A DNA stretch of 64,000 nucleotides from Paenibacillus bouchesdurhonensis. GTDB lineage: Bacteria > Bacillota > Bacilli > Paenibacillales > Paenibacillaceae. The translations under genes and the position numbers were made by a program. Shown here piece after piece: positions 57,374-64,000 of this stretch. Where the stretch lies: the NCBI RefSeq assembly GCF_900155685.1, contig NZ_LT732548.1, positions 1,880,696 to 1,944,695 of the forward strand, given 5' to 3'. How positions within the stretch are numbered: the first letter of the stretch is position 1; each line of letters begins with the position of its first letter. The notes below the pieces were generated by a model. That model ran no database searches. It was not told the DNA's origin and was given only the letters and a program-made list of their open reading frames with translations.

Positions 57374-59161
57374 ATGGGAACCCAAATTGTGCGTTTATTG
57401 AATGATCTTAAGTTGAAGCACAAATTGCTGATTACTTATATCGTGGTCGTTATGCTTCCTGTTTTAATTATTGGGGGAGCGGTAACCGGTTATTTTCGGG
57501 CGCAGGCGATGGATCGGGCAATTAAGCAAACTACGAACGATGTGCAGAAAATTAAGAGCCAGCTGGCGACAATGCTTCGTGTGCCGACAGACATTTCCAA
57601 TACGATTATGTTTGATAAAACGCTGCAGAGAATGGTAACTACGGAATACCCTAGCGTACTTGAACTAACCAAAGCCTATTTGGCATATGAAGATTTCAAG
57701 GATTACGTCAAGCTTTACCGAGAAATTTCTGCGATACGTTTTTATTACGACAATCCGACGCTCATCAACAATATGGAGCTTATTCCGCTAGAGGAAGCTA
57801 GCCGTTCAACTGTGTGGTATCAGAGGGCGATGCAAACGAAAAGCATAAACTGGTTCTATATTCATGATGAAGAGGATGTCCCTGTCCGCAAATTAAGTTT
57901 GGTGCGGCAAATTCCTTTTCCGGAGTACCGCTCGAGTGGAGTGCTGATGGTCGTGTTGGATCAGGAGGAATTAAACCGGATGCTGCGGCAGGAGCAGTTT
58001 GAGACACTGATCTTCGATGAGCAGGGATACATTATTGCCGGCAAAAATCCAAAGCTTGTAGGACAAAACATAAACGATCTGGATTATGGTATCGATTTGC
58101 ATCAACAGGTGAACGGAGCGCACAAGATGGAGGTCAATGGCGAGCCATCCTATTTGGTTAGCGAGGATTTACTTCCGGAATCCAGCGTAAACGGCTTGAA
58201 GATTGTATCTGTCTTTACAACTGATGCCATTGTAAAGGGTGCCAATACCGTTAGTTTTTTGGGCCTGATTTTTGTAATGCTTGTATTGCTGATCGCTCTG
58301 CTGTTTGTTTATATCGTGTCATTTCTTATGACAAACCGATTGCTGCGTTTAAGCCGTCACTTTAATCGGCTGGCCTTAGGCGATCTCGCCGTCGTATCTT
58401 CCGTAGACGGAAATGATGAAATTGGGCAACTATCTCGACAGTTCAATTATATGGTTGAGAGCATCAAACTGCTGATGAATCAGGTTGTAGAGAAGACGGA
58501 GCAGAACAATTCCCTAGAAATCGCGCAAAGGGAAATTAAGCTGAAAATGCTGGCCAGTCAAATCAATCCGCATTTTCTGTTTAATGCGCTTGAATCGATT
58601 CGGATGAACGCCCATATGAAAGGCGAGAAGGAAATCGCTAATGTCGTTCGCCTGCTCGGGAAATTGATGCGTAAAAATCTGGAGGTAGGACGGGAGCAAA
58701 TTACTTTGAAGGAAGAACTGGATATGGTTCGCTCCTATTTGGAAATCCAAAAGTTCCGCTACGAGGATCGATTGAATTATGAGTTAATGATTGATCGTAA
58801 ATTAGAGGGGATTTACATGCCGCCCCTAATTATTCAGCCGCTCGTGGAAAATGCCGTTGTGCATGGAGTCGAGAATAAGGAAAGCGGAGTCAAGGTGAAG
58901 TTGATCATTCAGGCAGTGGGCGAGCATGCGGAAATTATGATCGAGGACGATGGGGTAGGGATGACTCTGGAACGACTCGAAGAAGTGAGGAATTCGCTTC
59001 AAGGATCGGAAGCAGGAGTGGATAATCGTATTGGCTTAAGCAATGTTCAGCAAAGACTCACAATGACCTTTGGTGAACAGCATGGTCTAAATATTTCCAG
59101 TAAATACAATAAAGGCACACAGATTTCTTTCACAATTCCCTTAAAAAGGGGACATATCTAA
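57374..59161 (+). CDS. YesM-type sensor histidine kinase
   Basis: 595 residues. First membrane helix ~18-38, extracellular Cache-like sensor region ~40-290, second helix ~292-320, HAMP ~320-375. Kinase domain with H400 in SQINPHFLFNALE and ATPase boxes QPLVENAVVHGVEN and IEDDGVGM. The ATG at 57374 follows AAGGGGGTGG. No receiver gene is adjacent; the only unpaired regulator nearby is at 48719, so the two may form a split pair. The transporter genes that begin 105 bases downstream are its likely target and possibly its source of ligand information. Confidence 0.9.
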   Translation: MGTQIVRLLNDLKLKHKLLITYIVVVMLPVLIIGGAVTGYFRAQAMDRAIKQTTNDVQKIKSQLATMLRVPTDISNTIMFDKTLQRMVTTEYPSVLELTKAYLAYEDFKDYVKLYREISAIRFYYDNPTLINNMELIPLEEASRSTVWYQRAMQTKSINWFYIHDEEDVPVRKLSLVRQIPFPEYRSSGVLMVVLDQEELNRMLRQEQFETLIFDEQGYIIAGKNPKLVGQNINDLDYGIDLHQQVNGAHKMEVNGEPSYLVSEDLLPESSVNGLKIVSVFTTDAIVKGANTVSFLGLIFVMLVLLIALLFVYIVSFLMTNRLLRLSRHFNRLALGDLAVVSSVDGNDEIGQLSRQFNYMVESIKLLMNQVVEKTEQNNSLEIAQREIKLKMLASQINPHFLFNALESIRMNAHMKGEKEIANVVRLLGKLMRKNLEVGREQITLKEELDMVRSYLEIQKFRYEDRLNYELMIDRKLEGIYMPPLIIQPLVENAVVHGVENKESGVKVKLIIQAVGEHAEIMIEDDGVGMTLERLEEVRNSLQGSEAGVDNRIGLSNVQQRLTMTFGEQHGLNISSKYNKGTQISFTIPLKRGHI

Positions 59162-59266
59162 TTATCGCTGGTGAATGTCTAATTTCTATATGGTTTTCTC
59201 TGAAATCTGTCGGGTATTACCTAACCTTCTTCTAGTTTATCTTTAATATATAGTCAGAAGGGGGGA

Positions 59267-60259
59267 TTGGACAGACAAATGAAGACGCTCTCAGCGCAAG
59301 CCGATACTAGAAATGTAAGCGCAACCCCTGAACCGCCGAAAAAGCGGAAGAAAGGAATATGGCGAACAGTAGTACGGCAAAGATACCTTTATATGATGTC
59401 CGTACCATTCGTAATTTGGTTGTTTGTATTTAACTATTTACCGATCTGGGGCTGGACGATGGCATTCCAGAATTATAAACCGTCCAAGTCATTTTTTGAT
59501 CAGGAGTGGGTCGGCTTAAAGCACTTTGTGGATCTATTCCAGGACGAGAGGTTTTACCTCGTTCTAAGAAATACGCTGGCGATGAGCGTGATGGGATTAA
59601 TTGCGGGCTTCGTTATCCCAATCGCTTTTGCGATATTTCTGAACGAATTGCGGGGGAAATATTTTAAACGAACCGTCCAAACGATATCTTATTTACCTCA
59701 CTTCGTCTCATGGGTCGTTGTGGCGGGGATTATTACAAAGATGCTCTCCATTGATGGAGGGATTGTCAACGAGATTTTGCTTGCACTTCATATTATAGAT
59801 GAACCCATTCAATTCATGGCCCAGGGCAAATGGTTTTGGGGGATTGTAACCGTTTCCGACGTGTGGAAGGAGACCGGTTGGAACGCGATTATTTATTTAG
59901 CAGCGATCGCTGGAATTGACAGAGAGCTATACGAAGCAGCAAAGGTAGATGGTGCGGGTCGTTTCAGACAAATGTGGAATATTACTTTGCCGGGAATCCG
60001 GACAACCATTTCCGTATTGCTGATTATGTCGATCGGTCACTTGATCGGTATCGGCTTCGAGAAGCAGTTCCAGTTAAGCAACTCGCTCGTAACGGATTAT
60101 TCGGAAGTTCTCGATTTGTATGCATTGAATTACGGTATTAACATCAGTCGGTTCTCTTATGGTACGGCAATAAGCATGTTTACTTCTGTAGTAAGTATCT
60201 TCCTGTTGCTTACAGCGAACGGTATCATGAAGAAAACAACAAAAGAAAGCATCATGTAG
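59267..60259 (+). CDS. Oligosaccharide ABC transporter permease (LplB type)
   Basis: 330 residues with six spans and the EAA loop LYEAAKVDGAGRFRQMWNIT. The LplB class has a charged N-terminal extension, seen here as PEPPKKRKKGIWRTVVRQ. The start is uncertain: TTG at 59267 lies very close to the AAGGGGGG site, ATG at 59279 lies rather far from it. Forms a transporter with the two genes that follow. LplB/YtcP/LplA-type systems in Paenibacillus import various plant-polysaccharide fragments. Confidence 0.88.
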   Translation: MDRQMKTLSAQADTRNVSATPEPPKKRKKGIWRTVVRQRYLYMMSVPFVIWLFVFNYLPIWGWTMAFQNYKPSKSFFDQEWVGLKHFVDLFQDERFYLVLRNTLAMSVMGLIAGFVIPIAFAIFLNELRGKYFKRTVQTISYLPHFVSWVVVAGIITKMLSIDGGIVNEILLALHIIDEPIQFMAQGKWFWGIVTVSDVWKETGWNAIIYLAAIAGIDRELYEAAKVDGAGRFRQMWNITLPGIRTTISVLLIMSIGHLIGIGFEKQFQLSNSLVTDYSEVLDLYALNYGINISRFSYGTAISMFTSVVSIFLLLTANGIMKKTTKESIM

Positions 60260-60273
60260 GGGGAGGAAATAAA

Positions 60274-61173
60274 ATGGCAAGTAAAGCATTCGACTCCACC
60301 AAATCCGATCGAATCTTTGATGTTTTCAATTTTATAATCATGACGATGATTATGATCATCACGTTGTATCCATTTTTGAACGTGCTGGCGATATCGTTAA
60401 ATGATTCTACGGATACGGTTCGTGGGGGTATCTATCTGTGGCCGCGTGAGTTCACCTTGGAGAATTACAAAACCATTTTCAGCTACAGCAGCTTGATTCA
60501 AGGCTTCAAAATTTCGATTTTGCGTACACTGTCAGGAACTGTTCTTGGCTTAATAAGCAGTTCGATGCTCGCGTATACACTGAGTCGGCAGGATTTTCAG
60601 TCAAGAAAATTTATCTCTACATTTCTTGCAATGACGATGTATGTTTCCGGCGGGTTAGTTCCGACTTACATGCTAATGCGGCATTTGGATCTTATCGGTA
60701 CGTTCTGGATTTATATTTTGCCTGGCATTGTCAGCGCATTTAACGTCTTCGTTATCCGTTCTTTCATTGATGGCTTGCCTTATGCATTACAGGAGTCGGC
60801 AACGCTGGACGGAGCAAATGATTTCACGATTTTTTACAAGGTTATTCTCCCGCTTTGTAAGCCGGTATTGGCAACGATCGCATTGTTTCTTGCGGTGGGA
60901 CAATGGAATTCCTGGTTTGATACCTACTTGTATAACGGTAACAAATCACATCTGACTACACTGCAGTTTGAGTTAATGAAGATTCTGCAGAGTACGAACC
61001 AAGGAGCTAACATGATTAATGCTAATGATATGGCGAATCAAATGGCTCAAGTATCTCCTGAATCGATCAAGATGGCGATTACTATAGTCGTTACATTACC
61101 AATCTTGTTTGTGTATCCTTTCCTGCAGCGTTACTTCGTGTCCGGTATGACGTTGGGTGCCGTCAAGGCATAA
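60274..61173 (+). CDS. Oligosaccharide ABC transporter permease (YtcP type)
   Basis: 299 residues with six spans. The loop LPYALQESATLDGANDFTIF replaces the classic EAA, as usual in YtcP proteins, and the end is RYFVSGMTLGAVKA. AGGGGGAGG lies before the ATG, 14 bases after the partner permease. A hairpin without a T run follows in the gap to the binding-protein gene. Confidence 0.9.
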   Translation: MASKAFDSTKSDRIFDVFNFIIMTMIMIITLYPFLNVLAISLNDSTDTVRGGIYLWPREFTLENYKTIFSYSSLIQGFKISILRTLSGTVLGLISSSMLAYTLSRQDFQSRKFISTFLAMTMYVSGGLVPTYMLMRHLDLIGTFWIYILPGIVSAFNVFVIRSFIDGLPYALQESATLDGANDFTIFYKVILPLCKPVLATIALFLAVGQWNSWFDTYLYNGNKSHLTTLQFELMKILQSTNQGANMINANDMANQMAQVSPESIKMAITIVVTLPILFVYPFLQRYFVSGMTLGAVKA

Positions 61174-61190
61174 ATGGTCTGGAAGTTCAA

Positions 61191-61219
61191 TTCCGCCGCC
61201 TAATTCTGAAGCGGCGGAA
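61191..61219 (+). other. Intra-operon hairpin
   Basis: Perfect 9-bp stem TTCCGCCGC / GCGGCGGAA with an 11-base loop. No T run follows, so it is more likely an RNA-stabilising or processing hairpin than a terminator. It lies between the permease and binding-protein genes. Confidence 0.6.
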
Positions 61220-61364
61220 CTAAACTACGCAGCATAATCATCACTAGGAATAGACTCGAAAAATTTAAACTCGGCCATAGTCTGCTCATAACATTGGTAT
61301 ACGCAGGGGGATAACCTGTTATACAAATATAGCTTGTGATTATTACATGAGGGGGAAAGTAGAA

Positions 61365-63095
61365 ATGAAATGGAAAAGTCCTAAGACGATAGCGGTACTT
61401 TTACTGGCAAGTACGATGCTGCTCAGCGCCTGCGGAAGCTCAGGCGGCGATGGCAAGAATGCAGGGAATGGTAATACGGGCAATACAAATCAAAGTAGTG
61501 AAGCGGCAAATGATACAAGTCCGATCACATTTACATTCTTTGGCGCAGATGCGAGTCCGAACTGGAATAACATGCAGGACGACATTGGTAAAGTGATTAC
61601 CGAGAAAACAGGAGTAACAATCGACGCTGAATACGACGTCGGTAGCGGCGGCGGGGACAACAAGCTTGCCCTGATGACAGCAAGCGGCGACGTTCCGGAT
61701 ATGATTTTTGCAAAAGGCAACTTGTCCAGCCTGGTAGATGCTGGCCTTGTTATCGACATGGCTCCACTTATCGAAGAGCATGCTCCAAACATTAAGAAGA
61801 TTTTTGGCGACAACATGAACCGTTTGAAATACAGCAATGAAGATCCTTCCATCTATTCCCTTACGACGAACATGGGGGTGGATCAGCAATCATTTGATGC
61901 TGGCGGAGGGTTTGAAATACAGCAACGTGTATTGAAGGAGCTTGGCTACCCGAAAATCCGTACGGTGAAGGACTTCGAGAATGCACTGAAGCAATATGTG
62001 GAGAAGCATCCGACAACGGATGGACAACCTACGATACCACTTACTTTAAATGCTGATGACTGGAGAATTATGATTACGGTTACAAATCCGGCATTCGCAG
62101 CAACAGGTGCGCCGGATGACGGCGAATACTATGTGGACCCGGAAACCTACGAGGCTAAGCTGCACTACAAACGTCCGGAAGAGAAAGAGTATTTCCGCTG
62201 GTTGAACCATATGTACAATGAAGGACTGCTTGATAAAGATACTTTCGTGCAAAAGGATGACCAGTACAAAGCAAAAATTGCCAGCGGACGTGTTCTCGGT
62301 CTAATCGACCAGGAGTGGGGATATCAAGATGCTGAAAACGCATTAAAAACAGCTGGCAAGGACGAATACACATATGCGCATTTCCCTGTAACATTGACTG
62401 AGGAGTATGTCGATCACTCCTTCCAATCAGCAGGTGTTGACGGTTATGGCATCAGTATTACAACTGCTTGTAAAGACCCGGTTCGTGCGATTAAATTCTT
62501 GGATTGGATGTCTTCTGAAGAAGGCCAAATTCTCAGAAACTGGGGAATTGAAGGAAAGCATTATACTGTAGATGCAGAGGGAACACGTATCATTCCAGAT
62601 GAAATTATTCAAAGAAAAATTAACGACATGACGAATTTTACTAAGGAATCAGGCGTGGGATTGTACTTGATCTTCGGCGCTCGTTATGGTGACGGTGTAA
62701 AAGATTCAACAGACAACTACTATACAACGAATTTCCCTGAGCAAATCGTAGCTAACTATACACCGGCCGAGAAGGAGACATTGGAAGCTTACGGTGCGAC
62801 AACCTGGAAGGATCTGTTCCCATCGGAGGATGATTTCCCGGCGAAAGAGTGGGGCGCACTGTACAACATGCCTGTTCCTACAGATGGCGACTACCAAATT
62901 ATCTTCAAGAAAACGCAAGATATCGTTCGTAAGCGGATCCCGGAAGCCGTTCTGGCAAAACGTGAAAACTTCGACAAAATCTATGATGATTTCCTCGTCG
63001 AGCTGGATAAGGCTGGTGCGGAAAAAATGGAAGCCGAGTATACGGAGCTTGTTAAAGCAAGAGTGGCCCTGTTCACAGGCAAAGACATTAAATAA
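61365..63095 (+). CDS. Oligosaccharide-binding lipoprotein (LplA type)
   Basis: 576-residue large solute-binding lipoprotein (lipobox LLSAC, Cys23) with a Gly/Asn/Ser linker after the Cys. The length, well above MalE-type proteins, is typical for the LplA class. Blocks such as SGDVPDMIFAKGNLSSLVDA and VDGYGISITTACKDPVRAIKFLDW fit the family. The ATG at 61365 follows GAGGGGG; an earlier in-frame start at 61347 is less likely. Partner of the two permeases just upstream; the terminator at 63148 ends the operon. Ligand unknown; xyloglucan-type oligosaccharides suggested by the neighbours. Confidence 0.9.
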   Translation: MKWKSPKTIAVLLLASTMLLSACGSSGGDGKNAGNGNTGNTNQSSEAANDTSPITFTFFGADASPNWNNMQDDIGKVITEKTGVTIDAEYDVGSGGGDNKLALMTASGDVPDMIFAKGNLSSLVDAGLVIDMAPLIEEHAPNIKKIFGDNMNRLKYSNEDPSIYSLTTNMGVDQQSFDAGGGFEIQQRVLKELGYPKIRTVKDFENALKQYVEKHPTTDGQPTIPLTLNADDWRIMITVTNPAFAATGAPDDGEYYVDPETYEAKLHYKRPEEKEYFRWLNHMYNEGLLDKDTFVQKDDQYKAKIASGRVLGLIDQEWGYQDAENALKTAGKDEYTYAHFPVTLTEEYVDHSFQSAGVDGYGISITTACKDPVRAIKFLDWMSSEEGQILRNWGIEGKHYTVDAEGTRIIPDEIIQRKINDMTNFTKESGVGLYLIFGARYGDGVKDSTDNYYTTNFPEQIVANYTPAEKETLEAYGATTWKDLFPSEDDFPAKEWGALYNMPVPTDGDYQIIFKKTQDIVRKRIPEAVLAKRENFDKIYDDFLVELDKAGAEKMEAEYTELVKARVALFTGKDIK

Positions 63096-63147
63096 TGGAG
63101 TAGTTTTCGATTGATAAATTTATGAAAACTGTATAGTTTGGATCAAG

Positions 63148-63176
63148 AAAAGGCCCGTATTTACTCGGGCCTTTTC
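63148..63176 (+). terminator. Terminator of the LplB-YtcP-LplA operon
   Basis: AAAAGGCCCG pairs with CGGGCCTTTT, followed by C-rich sequence; the stem itself supplies the A and T runs, so it could work in both directions. Confidence 0.8.
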
Positions 63177-63206
63177 CCTAAGTTTGCACATCTCGGAGGG
63201 GAGAAA

Positions 63207-64000
63207 ATGAGCAGAGACAGCCAGTTCGGCAATGGGGATACAAAGCTGTGGTACAATCAGCCCGCCTCCCGTTGGGAAGAAGCACTTCCCGTCGGAAACG
63301 GAAGGCTCGGGGGGATGGTGTTTGGCGGGGAGCGCAGCGAACTGATTGCCTTGAATGAAGATACGCTGTGGTCAGGCTTTCCCCGCGACCAGCACAATTA
63401 TGATGCGCTTCGTCATTTGCAGAGAGTACGCGAATTAATATTTGCAGGAGAATATAGAGAAGCGGAGCAACTGATCGAGGCGAAAATGCTGGGCAAGCGT
63501 ACGGAGTCTTATCAGCCGCTAGGCAATTTGAAATTAGAGCATTTGGGTATTGGGGCGATCACGGATTATTATCGGGAACTGGATTTGGACACAGGCATTG
63601 CCACGGTGACATACCGTGCTGATGGTACTCGCTTTGTAAGAAAGGTATTTGTCAGTGCAGTAGATCAGGTGTTGGTTGTACATCTGACAGCAGAGGGGCA
63701 GAAGACGATCCAGCTAGGCATCGCTCTAGATTCTCTGCTCCTGCACAGCGTCGGCGGATGTGCTGAAGGGGACGGGCTTGTCATGCGTGGTCAGGCTCCG
63801 AGTCATATCGCTGACAATTATAGGGGAGATCATCCTCAGTCCATCCTTTATGAAGAAGGGCTCGGGTTGTCCTATGAAGTGCATCTGCGTGTGCTGCATG
63901 GCGGCGGGACTGTGATTGTACGGGATGATGATGGACAGCTAGAGGTCTCCGGCGCAAGCTCAGTAATGCTGTTGCTCGCAGCGGCGACCGATTTTGCCGG
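63207..64000 (+). CDS. GH95 alpha-L-fucosidase-like enzyme (partial, runs off the window)
   Basis: 264 complete codons open to the window end, without signal peptide. The N-terminus LWYNQPASRWEEALPVGNGR, then LGGMVFGG and LNEDTLWSGFPRD, is the unmistakable start of GH95 enzymes (full length about 750-800). These are inverting alpha-1,2-L-fucosidases, or in some members alpha-L-galactosidases. The ATG follows CGGAGGGG, 30 bases past a terminator, so it may have read-through expression or be the first gene of a further unit. With alpha-xylosidase and GH3 nearby, it supports use of fucosylated xyloglucan. The catalytic residues lie outside the window. Confidence 0.9.
   Translation, partial: MSRDSQFGNGDTKLWYNQPASRWEEALPVGNGRLGGMVFGGERSELIALNEDTLWSGFPRDQHNYDALRHLQRVRELIFAGEYREAEQLIEAKMLGKRTESYQPLGNLKLEHLGIGAITDYYRELDLDTGIATVTYRADGTRFVRKVFVSAVDQVLVVHLTAEGQKTIQLGIALDSLLLHSVGGCAEGDGLVMRGQAPSHIADNYRGDHPQSILYEEGLGLSYEVHLRVLHGGGTVIVRDDDGQLEVSGASSVMLLLAAATDFA

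Overview
The window looks like a Paenibacillus or close relative (low to mid GC Firmicute). The signs are strong AGGAGG ribosome sites with frequent GTG/TTG starts, YesM/YesN-type two-component pairs, CUT1 sugar ABC operons that lack their own ATPase, SLH-anchored glycosidases and CcpA cre sites. This is inferred from gene content; no 16S or marker gene is present.

Layout. (1) 1-6.1 kb, AT-rich: the end of a probable peptide natural-product locus, with a cyclic-peptide-type ABC exporter, three BtrH-like proteins and a beta-lactamase-fold serine hydrolase. It is closed by an IS256-family transposase scrap. (2) 6.4-8.9 kb: a solitary CobQ-type ATPase domain and a secreted N-acetylmuramoyl-L-alanine amidase. 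(3) 9.1-18.4 kb: a complete type I-C CRISPR-Cas locus, cas3-cas5c-cas8c-cas7-cas4-cas1-cas2, a leader with a hairpin, and 17 repeats with 16 spacers. A 43-codon ORF converges on the array's distal end. (4) 18.6-20.1 kb: an exported protein of unknown family whose signal peptide is out of frame with its start codon, and a two-helix membrane protein. (5) 20.2-48.3 kb: an arabinan-utilisation region with a three-component sugar sensor (binding protein, YesM kinase, AraC-type regulator), an ArsR-like regulator, two CUT1 transporters, two GH51 arabinofuranosidases, four GH43 enzymes (one a 1485-residue SLH/LamG surface enzyme), an IS3 element and a dead permease. (6) 48.7-64 kb: a second glycan region with a YesN-type regulator and a distant YesM-type kinase, a GH3 enzyme with a CBM6-like tail, an AraC/cupin regulator, a YicI-type alpha-xylosidase, an LplB-YtcP-LplA-type transporter and the start of a GH95 enzyme. 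Together these suggest xyloglucan-type oligosaccharides.

How it works together (inference). Surface and lipoprotein GH43 arabinanases cut arabinan. The two binding-protein/permease sets import oligosaccharides, probably using an ATPase encoded elsewhere. Cytoplasmic GH51/GH43 enzymes release arabinose. The three-component system senses the sugar outside the cell. A 120-bp promoter module with a cre at the expected start point occurs three times without gaps, in front of the dead transporter, of abfA and of the second transporter operon, and would give them shared control and catabolite repression.

The less ordinary items are: the triplicated promoter module; two ~190-bp head-to-head palindromic elements made of ~51-bp units; a BtrH paralogue with Asn where its sister has the candidate nucleophile Cys; the frameshifted signal peptide; and the small acidic ORF beside the CRISPR array.
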